Shown here: one piece after another, positions 8,063 to 15,634 of the stretch | Numbering within the stretch: the first letter of the stretch is position 1 | Layout: each line of letters begins with the position of its first letter | Assembly: GCF_026870155.1 (NCBI RefSeq) | Contig: NZ_CP113975.1 | Span: forward strand, 2,542,001 to 2,606,000 | Reading direction: 5' to 3' | DNA: 64,000 bases | From: Flavobacterium marginilacus | Lineage (GTDB): Bacteria; Bacteroidota; Bacteroidia; Flavobacteriales; Flavobacteriaceae | The notes under the pieces: generated by a model | What the model was told of the DNA's origin: nothing | Seen by the model: the letters and a program-made list of their open reading frames with translations, nothing else | Databases searched by the model: none | Translations under genes and position numbers: made by a program

Positions 8063-9754
8063 ATGTCAGACGATAAGAAGGTAATTTTCTCAATGCAGAA
8101 ATTGAGTAAAACCTATCAGGGTGCAGATAAACCAGTACTTAAGAATATTTATCTAAGTTTCTTTTACGGAGCGAAGATTGGTATTTTAGGTCTAAATGGT
8201 TCAGGTAAATCATCTCTTTTAAAAATTATTGCAGGAGTTGATAAAAACTATCAGGGAGATGTTGTTTTTCAGCCGGGTTACACTGTTGGTTATCTAGAGC
8301 AGGAACCAATTCTTGATGATTCGAAAACCGTAATCGAAATCGTTCGTGAAGGTGCTGCCGAAACAATGGCTGTTCTTGAAGAATACAACCAAATCAACGA
8401 TTTATTTGGTCTTGAAGAAAACTATTCAGATCCTGATAAAATGGACAAATTGATGGATCGTCAGGCTGCACTTCAGGATAAAATTGATGCTCTTGGGGCT
8501 TGGGAAATCGACACCAAATTAGAAATCGCAATGGACGCTCTGCGCACGCCGGACGGTGACACGCCAATCAAAAACCTTTCAGGAGGAGAGCGCCGCCGTG
8601 TGGCTTTATGTCGTTTGTTACTGCAGCAGCCAGATGTATTACTTTTGGATGAGCCTACCAACCACTTGGATGCCGAATCTGTACTTTGGTTAGAACAGCA
8701 CTTGGCGCAATATGCCGGAACTGTAATTGCCGTGACGCACGACCGTTATTTCCTGGATAATGTGGCTGGCTGGATTCTGGAACTGGATAGAGGAGAAGGT
8801 ATCCCATGGAAAGGAAATTATTCTTCCTGGCTGGATCAAAAATCAAACCGTTTAGCACAGGAAGAAAAAGTAGCTTCAAAACGCAGAAAAACGTTGGAGC
8901 GTGAGCTGGACTGGGTTCGTCAAGGTGCAAAAGGACGTCAGACAAAACAAAAAGCACGTTTGCAGAACTACGATAAACTTTTGAACGAAGATCAAAAACA
9001 ATTGGATGAAAAATTAGAAATTTACATTCCAAATGGTCCAAGATTGGGAACAAATGTTATTGAAGCAAAAAGTGTTGCCAAAGCTTTTGGTGATAAATTA
9101 TTGTACGACAACTTGAACTTCACTTTGCCACAGGCTGGAATTGTTGGGATTATCGGTCCAAATGGTGCTGGTAAGTCTACCATTTTCAAAATGATTATGG
9201 GAGAGCAAAAAACAGACAGCGGTGAATTTTCTGTGGGTGAAACCGTAAAAATTGCTTACGTAGATCAGTCACATTCAAATATTGATCCAAATAAATCCAT
9301 CTGGGAAAATTTTGCCGACGGTCAGGAATTGATCATGATGGGCGGAAAACAAGTAAATTCAAGAGCATATTTGTCCCGTTTCAACTTTGGAGGAGGTGAG
9401 CAGAATAAGAAAGTATCTATGCTTTCCGGTGGGGAGCGTAACCGTCTGCACTTAGCAATGACTTTGAAAGAGGAAGGAAACGTATTATTGCTGGATGAGC
9501 CAACGAATGACTTGGACGTAAACACGCTTCGTGCATTAGAGGAAGGTCTAGAGAATTTCGCAGGCTGTGCCGTTGTAATTTCGCACGACAGATGGTTCCT
9601 TGACAGAATCTGTACACACATTTTAGCTTTCGAAGGTGACTCTGAAGTATATTTCTTCGAAGGAAGTTTCACTGAATATGAAGAAAACAAAAAGAAACGT
9701 TTAGGCGGTGATTTAACTCCAAAACGTTTAAAATATAGAAAGTTAATTAGATAA
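8063..9754 (+). CDS. ettA: Energy-dependent translational throttle protein EttA (ABC-F ATPase)
   Basis: A 563-residue soluble ABC-F protein, close to the usual 555. The first nucleotide-binding domain has Walker A GLNGSGKSS (about 51-59), signature LSGGERRR (about 173) and LLLDEPTNHLD (about 193). The second has GPNGAGKST (about 365), LSGGERNR (about 455) and LLLDEPTNDLD (about 475). The Lys/Arg-rich linker between them (KRRKTLERELDWVRQGAKGRQTK) and the arm insertion in domain 1 are features of EttA, which binds the ribosomal E site and gates the first peptide bond according to ATP level. It stands alone with its own promoter and terminator. Confidence 0.93.
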   Translation: MSDDKKVIFSMQKLSKTYQGADKPVLKNIYLSFFYGAKIGILGLNGSGKSSLLKIIAGVDKNYQGDVVFQPGYTVGYLEQEPILDDSKTVIEIVREGAAETMAVLEEYNQINDLFGLEENYSDPDKMDKLMDRQAALQDKIDALGAWEIDTKLEIAMDALRTPDGDTPIKNLSGGERRRVALCRLLLQQPDVLLLDEPTNHLDAESVLWLEQHLAQYAGTVIAVTHDRYFLDNVAGWILELDRGEGIPWKGNYSSWLDQKSNRLAQEEKVASKRRKTLERELDWVRQGAKGRQTKQKARLQNYDKLLNEDQKQLDEKLEIYIPNGPRLGTNVIEAKSVAKAFGDKLLYDNLNFTLPQAGIVGIIGPNGAGKSTIFKMIMGEQKTDSGEFSVGETVKIAYVDQSHSNIDPNKSIWENFADGQELIMMGGKQVNSRAYLSRFNFGGGEQNKKVSMLSGGERNRLHLAMTLKEEGNVLLLDEPTNDLDVNTLRALEEGLENFAGCAVVISHDRWFLDRICTHILAFEGDSEVYFFEGSFTEYEENKKKRLGGDLTPKRLKYRKLIR

Positions 9755-9776
9755 TAATTGATTACAAAAATAAGGA

Positions 9777-9810
9777 GCCTCAGATTCTATAATAATTTGA
9801 GGCTTTTTTA
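9777..9810 (+). terminator. ettA terminator
   Basis: AGCCTCAGATT at 9777-9787 pairs with AATTTGAGGCT at 9794-9804 and is followed by TTTTTT. Confidence 0.85.
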
Positions 9811-9841
9811 TGTATCGGTTTGAAAAATATCACAAAACAAA

Positions 9842-9880
9842 AAAAGGATGCTCACAGAAAGGCATCCTCTTTTCTTTTTA
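9842..9880 (-). terminator. Terminator-like hairpin reading best on the minus strand
   Basis: AGGATGC at 9845-9851 pairs with GCATCCT at 9862-9868. On the minus strand it is followed by a run of T, so it can end the DCC transcript, which stops about 215 bases away. The plus side has only broken T-runs. Confidence 0.5.
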
Positions 9881-10082
9881 GACAAAAAAAACTAATCATT
9901 TCATTTTATTAGATTGGAACCTATAAAACACAGTTTTCGTTTAAACCAATAATTACCAACTCGAAAACAACTATGAATATGCGGTTTCTTATGAACGTTC
10001 TCTAATAAAATTTAACTTTTAAGATTAGTCAAATTTACGACAGTAATCCTGCTTAAGAGATGATATTTATCATGTAATTAAA
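9870..10082. other. Non-coding remainder of the gap between ettA and the DCC gene
   Basis: The ettA-DCC gap is 328 bases. Apart from the two hairpins at 9777 and 9842 it is AT-rich and shows no ORF, RNA gene or repeat that can be recognised. Confidence 0.5.
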
Positions 10083-10538
10083 TTATTCTAAAAATTTTTT
10101 TTTCAGTTCCATCGTTGGTATCATACAGCTTTCTTTTTTTCCATACCATTTGTATCTGTTTTTGGCAATATAGTCATAAAACAGATTTCTGATTCCTGTA
10201 GGGATAATTCTGAAAACAGTTCCAAAATGCCAAAAACCTCCAAGACATCGGGCGATCTCAATTGCTGCCGAGGATTTATAGTAATACGCTTTTCCAGATT
10301 CATACAAAACTATGCTGTCAATATTTACTGGATTTACACCAATGTGTTTTAGAATCTGCTGACCCAATTCGGATTGTAAAGCGACGAATCTAAATACATC
10401 TTTCTGGTCGTGCTTTATAACAAACTGCACCGCCGAATTGCAAAGATTACAAACGCCGTCAAAGAGAATTATTTTTTTATTTGCTGCAGTCTTTGCAAGG
10501 AACGAAGCAATCTCACGCTGTTCTTCCATCTTTATCAT
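10083..10538 (-). CDS. DCC-family thiol-disulfide oxidoreductase (DUF393)
   Basis: A 151-residue protein of the DCC family. The signature DGVCNLC is at residues 27-33 with Cys30 and Cys33, followed by FRFVALQSELGQQ and the typical YKSSAAIEIARCLGG and YDYIAKNRYKWYG segments. Family members are thioredoxin-like redox proteins of unclear substrate. ATGs at 10538 or 10529 are both possible; the first lies one base after the stop of the GIY-YIG gene and suggests translational coupling. Residues about 7-16 (QREIASFLAK) are encoded by a dispersed palindromic repeat arm at 10493-10513, so the N-terminus looks recently remodelled. Confidence 0.82.
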   Translation of the reverse strand: MIKMEEQREIASFLAKTAANKKIILFDGVCNLCNSAVQFVIKHDQKDVFRFVALQSELGQQILKHIGVNPVNIDSIVLYESGKAYYYKSSAAIEIARCLGGFWHFGTVFRIIPTGIRNLFYDYIAKNRYKWYGKKESCMIPTMELKKKFLE

Positions 10539-10858
10539 TTTATAGGATCATAACATCTTTAATTTCTTCAAACAAATCTTTCCAAGTTGGATTTATTGAA
10601 CGAATAAGATTGTTTTTGAATTCTCTAGATCCTCCTTTTATTTGTTTTTCTCTCGTTATTGCATCTTCAATCCATTGAAATTGCTCATAATAAACCAGAA
10701 TATTTACATTATAACGAGCAGAAAATGATTGAGGATATTTTTTCTCCTTATGTTCTAAAATTCTTTGAGGCAAATTTGATGTCACACCTGTATAAACAAC
10801 GGTTTGACTTTTATTGGTAATAATATAAACACGTGTTTGCTTCGTACCTCGCAATGAC
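10493..10858. repeat. Inverted repeat arms enclosing the GIY-YIG gene
   Basis: TTGCAAGGAACGAAGCAA at 10493-10510 and the reverse complement of 10837-10854 (TTGCGAGGTACGAAGCAA) agree at 16 of 18 positions. They correspond to the two arms of a dispersed Bacteroidota palindrome of the type TTGCGAGGAACGAAGCAA. The GIY-YIG gene lies between them, its 5' end inside one arm, and the 5' end of the DCC gene is inside the other. Confidence 0.7.
10540..10854 (-). CDS. Small GIY-YIG nuclease-domain protein
   Basis: About 104 residues. The core VYIITNK...VVYTGVTSNLPQRILEHKE holds the paired GIY-YIG-like strands and the catalytic Arg position. A REKQIKGGSREFKNNLI segment with a conserved Glu/Lys pattern follows, as in UvrC/YhbQ-like single-domain proteins. 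There is no in-frame ATG; the best start is TTG at 10854, which lies within a palindromic repeat arm. It sits 35 bases after mutS2 on the same strand, and its stop is one base before the DCC ATG. The biological role is unknown; the fold call is strong, but the exact start is uncertain. Confidence 0.75.
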   Translation of the reverse strand: MRGTKQTRVYIITNKSQTVVYTGVTSNLPQRILEHKEKKYPQSFSARYNVNILVYYEQFQWIEDAITREKQIKGGSREFKNNLIRSINPTWKDLFEEIKDVMIL

Positions 10859-10889
10859 CTAGCCTTGTGTGATAACTGATAAACGAAAA

Positions 10890-13055
10890 CTACTTCTTCC
10901 CAGCCTCAACAAACTCCAATTCTTCCAAGCTTACTTTCGAAGTAAAGAGTCCGTAATTCACAACTGCTTTATTTTTTTCAATTTTATCAATGCTTCCTAT
11001 AGATTTTCCGTCCAGCATTCGCACTCGGTCACCGACTTTTAGAATAGGTTTTGGTTTTTCGATCACCGGTTTGAGTTTCTTCTCTTTTTTCTCAATTCGG
11101 ATTTCTTCAACCTTGATTTCAACCTCCTTGATAATTTCTTTTTTCTTGGCTATAATCGCTTTCGCTTCTTTTGGAGTCGCTTTTTTACGTTTTGAATTTT
11201 CAATTTCAACTATTTTCAAAAATTCTCCAATCAGGTCTTTTTTGTTTTTATTATTAAAATATTTCTCGGCAATATCTTCTATTTTCTGGCCAATGTAAAT
11301 CGTCTTTTGATTGCTGTCATACAATTCCTGATAGCTTTCCAATTTTTGCTTGATTTTGACATTTATATTCTCCATTTTTTTGCTTTCTTCCCGCGCTCTG
11401 GTTTCTTCTTCTTTCAAATTTGTCGAAGTTTTTTCCAGTTTCGAGCGTTCTTTTTGGAGATTAGCAATGGTTTTATCAAAACGTACTTTACCAATTTCAA
11501 TCTTCTTTTTGGCTCGGTTGATTAAGCCAAAAGGAATCCCGTTTTTAAGTGCTACTTCAAACGTAAAAGAACTTCCTGCCTGACCTAAAACCAGTTTATA
11601 CATTGGTTCCAATGATTTTTCGTCGAAAAGCATATTCGCATTAGTAGCATACGGCAGTTCATTTGCCAAAATCTTAAGATTCGAATAATGCGTAGTAATC
11701 AATCCAAAAGCTTCACGATGATAGAATTCTTCCAAGAAAATTTCAGCCAAAGCACCGCCTAACTCAGGATCCGAACCTGTACCGAATTCATCAATCAGGA
11801 ACATGGTTCTTTTATTACACTTCTTCAGGAAGTAGTTCATGTTCTTTAAGCGGTAACTATACGTACTTAAATGATTTTCAATCGATTGATTATCTCCGAT
11901 ATCTGTAAGTATTCTGTCAAAAAGGAAAGTTTCACTTCTTTCATGTACCGGAATAAGCATACCCGACTGAAGCATCAATTGAAGCAGACCAACAGTTTTC
12001 ATCGAAATGGTTTTACCGCCGGCATTTGGTCCTGAAATTACAATAATCCGGTTTTCCTGACTTAATTCTATTGTCTGCGGATGCGTAACTTCCTTTTTCT
12101 GTTTGTTGTTTAAATACAAAATCGGGTGGAAAGCTTCTCTAAAATACAGACGGCGTTCGTCTGTAATTGCAGGTAAAATACCGTTGATTTTGTTCGCATA
12201 TTTTGCCTTGGCGGCAATAACATCAATATCGCTGAGAAAATCCTGATATTGAATCAATAAAGGCAAAAACGGACGGACAGCATTCGTCAGCTGTTTTAAA
12301 ATCTTTGTGATTTCTTCTTTTTCCTCATATTCCAAATTTGCAAGTTCACGGGAATATTTCAATGTATTTTCGGGTTCAATATAAGCAATGCTTCCGGTCT
12401 TGGAACTTCCAAGGATAGAACCTTTCACTTTTCGGCGGTACATGGCCAAAACGGCCAAAACACGGCGGTTTTGTACAAAACTTTCTTTGATATCGTCCAA
12501 ATAACCCAAACTGTTGTACTGCGTCAAAGCCGAACCAAAACTCTGGTTTACTTTCCCGCGAACCAGATTCATTTCACGGCGGATTTCCAAAAGACGGGGA
12601 GAGGCATTGTCTTTTATTTCACCATATTTATCGGCTACGGCATCTACCAGCGTAATGATTGCTTTGGTTAATTGGATAACTGAGCTTTTGGCGCAAAGAT
12701 TTGGATAATAATCATTGAATTTATTTAAAAATGCCAAAAGCACATTGGTAGTTTCAGATATAGTCGCAATTTTTCTGAAACTGCCCACTTCAAGAAAACT
12801 GTCTTCGATTGCCAAAAACTTGATTTCATGCGTTATAGCATCAAAACCATGGTTAGGAATCGCATTATTATTTTGAAAAGAAGAGACATATTCTGAAGTC
12901 TGCATTAATGCACTCATCAAAGATTCTTTTTCTCTAAAAGGAGTTATTTCCAAGGCTTTCTGCTTTCCTATATCGGTATTACAAATTTCGGATATTGTTT
13001 CAAGAACCGTTGGAAATTGTAAGTCCTGTAATGTTTTTTCGGTAATGGAGATCAT
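10890..13055 (-). CDS. mutS2: MutS2-family ATPase without Smr domain
   Basis: A 721-residue MutS2 homologue. An N-terminal core/lever domain (residues 1-300) is followed by the MutS ATPase with Walker A GPNAGGKT (about 340), DEFGTGSDPELGGALAE (about 425) and THYSNLK. Then comes a long Lys/Glu-rich coiled region (about 520-670) and a KOW-like beta domain (VGDRVRMLDGKSIGSIDKI). The protein ends there: the C-terminal Smr nuclease domain found in Bacillus MutS2 (about 785 residues) is absent. MutS2 proteins act on branched DNA or on collided ribosomes rather than in mismatch repair. A TAACTTTG element lies 26 bases upstream of the start. Confidence 0.9.
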   Translation of the reverse strand: MISITEKTLQDLQFPTVLETISEICNTDIGKQKALEITPFREKESLMSALMQTSEYVSSFQNNNAIPNHGFDAITHEIKFLAIEDSFLEVGSFRKIATISETTNVLLAFLNKFNDYYPNLCAKSSVIQLTKAIITLVDAVADKYGEIKDNASPRLLEIRREMNLVRGKVNQSFGSALTQYNSLGYLDDIKESFVQNRRVLAVLAMYRRKVKGSILGSSKTGSIAYIEPENTLKYSRELANLEYEEKEEITKILKQLTNAVRPFLPLLIQYQDFLSDIDVIAAKAKYANKINGILPAITDERRLYFREAFHPILYLNNKQKKEVTHPQTIELSQENRIIVISGPNAGGKTISMKTVGLLQLMLQSGMLIPVHERSETFLFDRILTDIGDNQSIENHLSTYSYRLKNMNYFLKKCNKRTMFLIDEFGTGSDPELGGALAEIFLEEFYHREAFGLITTHYSNLKILANELPYATNANMLFDEKSLEPMYKLVLGQAGSSFTFEVALKNGIPFGLINRAKKKIEIGKVRFDKTIANLQKERSKLEKTSTNLKEEETRAREESKKMENINVKIKQKLESYQELYDSNQKTIYIGQKIEDIAEKYFNNKNKKDLIGEFLKIVEIENSKRKKATPKEAKAIIAKKKEIIKEVEIKVEEIRIEKKEKKLKPVIEKPKPILKVGDRVRMLDGKSIGSIDKIEKNKAVVNYGLFTSKVSLEELEFVEAGKK

Positions 13056-13080
13056 TATTATATATCAATTGTCAAAAGTC

Positions 13081-13088
13081 CAAAGTTA
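13081..13088 (-). promoter_or_regulatory. -7 element of mutS2
   Basis: TAACTTTG on the minus strand, 26 bases before the mutS2 ATG. A second, weaker TTACTTTG lies at 13090-13097. Confidence 0.5.
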
Positions 13089-13163
13089 CAAAGTAAAAAG
13101 TCAAAAACCATTTTCTTTACACTCTTTCCAAAATCTTTCCGAACTTTACAGCAAAATATTTTT

Positions 13164-13835
13164 ATGAATCTCAATTTAAACCCTTCATGGCAGACTATTT
13201 TAGCCAATGAAATTGAAAAAACTTATTTCATCAAATTAATGGAAGATGTGAATGAAGAATATCAAAACTTCATTTGTTTTCCTCCAAAAGAACTGATTTT
13301 TTCGGCTTTTAATAATTGTTCATTTGAAGATATAAAAGTGGTGATTATCGGGCAGGATCCGTATCACGGGGATGGAGAAGCCAATGGTTTGGCTTTTTCG
13401 GTGAATGATTCGGTTAAAATTCCACCTTCACTCCGCAATATTTTTAGGGAAATCAATACCGATCTGGATTCTATTTTTATACCAAGTTCAGGAAATTTGG
13501 AATCATGGGCAAAACAAGGCGTTTTGTTGCTTAATGCGTCCTTGACTGTTAGAAGAGATAATCCAAACAGCCACAAACACCTTAAATGGAATCTTTTTAC
13601 TGATGCAGTTATCCAAAAAATATCAGACGAAAAAGAGAATGTGGTTTTTATGCTTTGGGGGAGTTTTGCACAAAAAAAAGGAGCAAAGATTGACAGAAGT
13701 AAACATTTGGTTTTAGAATCAGGGCATCCTTCGCCAATGAGCGCCAATCAGGGAAAATGGTTTGGTAATAAACATTTTAGCAAAGCAAATTTATATTTGG
13801 AAGAAAATAGCATGAAGAAAATTGATTGGTTGTGA
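13164..13835 (+). CDS. ung: Uracil-DNA glycosylase, family 1
   Basis: This 223-residue enzyme removes uracil from DNA at the first step of base excision repair. The catalytic motif GQDPYHGDGEANGLAFSV starts near residue 63 with the general-base Asp, and the HPSPMSA motif near residue 188 carries the catalytic His. The length is typical of bacterial Ung. It is transcribed divergently from mutS2 with 108 bases between the starts. The 3' side carries an IS200/IS605-type insertion 52 bases after the stop; the gene itself is intact. Confidence 0.95.
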   Translation: MNLNLNPSWQTILANEIEKTYFIKLMEDVNEEYQNFICFPPKELIFSAFNNCSFEDIKVVIIGQDPYHGDGEANGLAFSVNDSVKIPPSLRNIFREINTDLDSIFIPSSGNLESWAKQGVLLLNASLTVRRDNPNSHKHLKWNLFTDAVIQKISDEKENVVFMLWGSFAQKKGAKIDRSKHLVLESGHPSPMSANQGKWFGNKHFSKANLYLEENSMKKIDWL

Positions 13836-13936
13836 TTTTTTAAACTTCCTGTGCAGAAGATTATATTTCATTTAGTTAACCTTTTAATCAAAAGAATTCC
13901 TCGAGGCTCTGCCTCGGGGTGATGCGCAAAGATTAG

Positions 13937-13944
13937 TATATTTG
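13937..13944 (+). promoter_or_regulatory. -7 element of the IS200/IS605 transposase
   Basis: TATATTTG ends four bases before the ATG at 13949. It is inside the element, so each copy carries its own promoter, and the transcript would be nearly leaderless. Confidence 0.5.
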
Positions 13945-13948
13945 TTTG

Positions 13949-14404
13949 ATGAGTGAACATATTTTCAAACGGCATAATAAAAGCTTGTTGCTTTATCATT
14001 TGGTTTGTCCGATAAAATATCGAAGAAATGTTTTATCGGAGGATGTAGAACTGAGTTTGGTAGAAGTTTGTAGAAATATTTCGGAACGATATGAAATTCA
14101 TTTTGTTGAGATAGGAGCAGATGAAAATCATGTACATTTTTTGATACAAAGCGTGCCAAAGATTTCTGTTGAAATTATTGTCAGGACAGTAAAAAGTATT
14201 ACAGCAAAAGAGCTCTTTCGTTTACATCCAGAAGTTAAAAGTAAGTTATGGGGAGGTAATTTTTGGACGAGTGGATATTATGTAAATACGGTTGGTCAGT
14301 ATGGTAATGAGAATGTGATTCAGAAATACATTCAAAATCAAGGAGAAGAAAAGACTGTTTACAAATCGTTTAACAAAAATCAGCTACGGTTGTCTTTTGA
14401 GTAA
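13949..14404 (+). CDS. tnpA: IS200/IS605-family transposase TnpA (Y1 HUH)
   Basis: A 151-residue single-strand DNA transposase. The HUH motif is H61-V-H63 in DENHVHFL, and the catalytic Tyr is most likely Y127 in NENVIQKYIQNQ; the spacing matches that of characterised Y1 transposases. The WGGNFWTSGYYVNT segment is also conserved in the family. No TnpB/IscB-like gene is linked. The encoded protein is identical to the copy at 56779-57234, which suggests a recent transposition. The ATG at 13949 was chosen because the preceding TTG lies directly behind the promoter element. Confidence 0.9.
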   Translation: MSEHIFKRHNKSLLLYHLVCPIKYRRNVLSEDVELSLVEVCRNISERYEIHFVEIGADENHVHFLIQSVPKISVEIIVRTVKSITAKELFRLHPEVKSKLWGGNFWTSGYYVNTVGQYGNENVIQKYIQNQGEEKTVYKSFNKNQLRLSFE

Positions 14405-14446
14405 TGCGATACCTCGAGGCTCTGCCTCGGGGTAATTCATTTCACT

Positions 14447-14510
14447 CTCGCAAAGGCGCGAAGACGCAAAGAAATCAGATTCAAACTTTGCGTCTTCGCG
14501 TCACTGCGAG
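14447..14510. repeat. Strong intergenic palindrome (CGCAAAG family)
   Basis: CGCGAAGACGCAAAG at 14457-14471 is perfectly complementary to 14486-14500, extended outward by CTCGCA (14447-14452) with TGCGAG (14505-14510). It lies between the IS and the 3' end of the transglutaminase-like gene. The same CGCAAAG-type words occur near 18.25 and 33.85 kb. Confidence 0.65.
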
Positions 14511-14562
14511 AATTATATTTGGGAAACTATAGCAAGAAAATCCTAATTCAATCACATTAGAA

Positions 14563-15504
14563 TTACTCCAATGTCAAAGCCCCTAATATTTCTTCGGACA
14601 AGAAAGGGCCTCCAGGATATTTGGCTGTATAATCGAGGTTCAGCCATACTTGACCATGTTCGTCAATGTGATAATTAAGCTGTTTATTTTTGCTTTCCTC
14701 GACGAACAAAACATTCTTAATTAAAAAATTGGCTTTCTCAAGATCACTTTTGCTTCCAATTAAAATTTCGGGATAGATATGTCCTTTGGTATGAATGAGT
14801 CTAGGCGTTCCTCCAATAGAGCGGACGCAGGCCGCCATCAAAATGGAATGATCGTCGCAGTCTCCCGAAAAATAAAGCAGTGATTCGTGTGCTGTGGCGA
14901 TATAATCTCCGTTTTTAGGATCGTTAACGTAGTTCCAACGGCTGTTAATTTCCTTAAAAACAGCAAAGCACTGAATTAAATTCCTGTAATCCGAATATCC
15001 TCGAATGCCTTTAAAATGCTTGGTTGTAGCCATTATGGCAAAATTCCTAACTTTTGGATTTTTATATTCGATTGCCATTAAAATCTCAGATTTATTAGGG
15101 AACGGCAGTAATTTGGCAATGATAATATCCTGAGGAAACGGATCGTTATTCATTGTGTAGAGCATTGTATTATAGTCTTCAAAAACAGAATTGAAACTAA
15201 AATTTCCAAACATGCTTCCATAAACAAGAACTAACAAATACAGCGCAAAACAAACGATAATTATAGTTCGTAAAGCATATAAAGCAAAGTAAATAATCCC
15301 CAAAACAAGAATAAAAAGAAGCACTCTGTCCAAACCAAAATACCATTGCGGGTCGATTAGATTTTGGTGAAGCACGATAAATAAAGGAATCGTAATGAGT
15401 GTGCTCAATAAAAAGATAACAAAACGATCCCAAGGCTTTTTCAACTGAAACTTGGATTTTACGAGATGAAAATTCGTTTTGTTAATTTGTACCATAACAC
15501 CCAA
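14563..15504 (-). CDS. Membrane protein with transglutaminase-like domain
   Basis: A 313-residue protein with about three to four transmembrane segments between residues 28 and 100 (ATGs at 15504 or 15495). The C-terminal soluble domain has a transglutaminase-like catalytic arrangement. Cys near 215 lies in SGDCDDHSILMAACVRSIGG, a His in HTKGHIYPE, and an Asp in VWLNLDYTAKYPGG. This fold covers proteases and peptide ligases, and the substrate cannot be deduced. It is flanked on both sides by palindromic repeats and shows no operon partners. Confidence 0.75.
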   Translation of the reverse strand: MGVMVQINKTNFHLVKSKFQLKKPWDRFVIFLLSTLITIPLFIVLHQNLIDPQWYFGLDRVLLFILVLGIIYFALYALRTIIIVCFALYLLVLVYGSMFGNFSFNSVFEDYNTMLYTMNNDPFPQDIIIAKLLPFPNKSEILMAIEYKNPKVRNFAIMATTKHFKGIRGYSDYRNLIQCFAVFKEINSRWNYVNDPKNGDYIATAHESLLYFSGDCDDHSILMAACVRSIGGTPRLIHTKGHIYPEILIGSKSDLEKANFLIKNVLFVEESKNKQLNYHIDEHGQVWLNLDYTAKYPGGPFLSEEILGALTLE

Positions 15505-15532
15505 AAGCAGGGAATTGTTTTTTTAAGCCACT

Positions 15533-15628
15533 AAGATACTAAGTTTCTAAGTTTCTAAGATGCTAATTTTTTTAAGTTTCAAAGTTTTTTTTAAATCTCT
15601 TAGCGACTTAGAATCTTAGAAACTTAGC
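15533..15628. repeat. CTAAG(A/T)-type short repeats
   Basis: The gap is filled with units such as ACTAAGATACTAAGTTTCT and the opposite-sense ACTTAGAATCTTAGAAACTT, able to fold into an imperfect long hairpin. They resemble the repeats at 2357-2441 and 47384-47470. Confidence 0.55.
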
Positions 15629-15634
15629 AGCTTT

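Larger units (their letters stand above)
13888..14440 (+). mobile_element. IS200/IS605-type insertion sequence, copy 1
   Basis: A 560-base segment (13882-14441) is repeated at 56742-57301 in opposite orientation with the same encoded transposase. At each end lies the same 21-nt palindrome (13899-13919 and 14412-14432), a 9-bp stem with a 3-nt TCT loop. Such subterminal hairpins, with no terminal inverted repeats and no target duplication, are typical of IS200/IS605 elements. The boundaries given assume insertion 3' of TTTTAA and a right end TTCAT; they may be off by a few bases. It lies between ung and a convergent membrane-protein gene. Confidence 0.8.
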
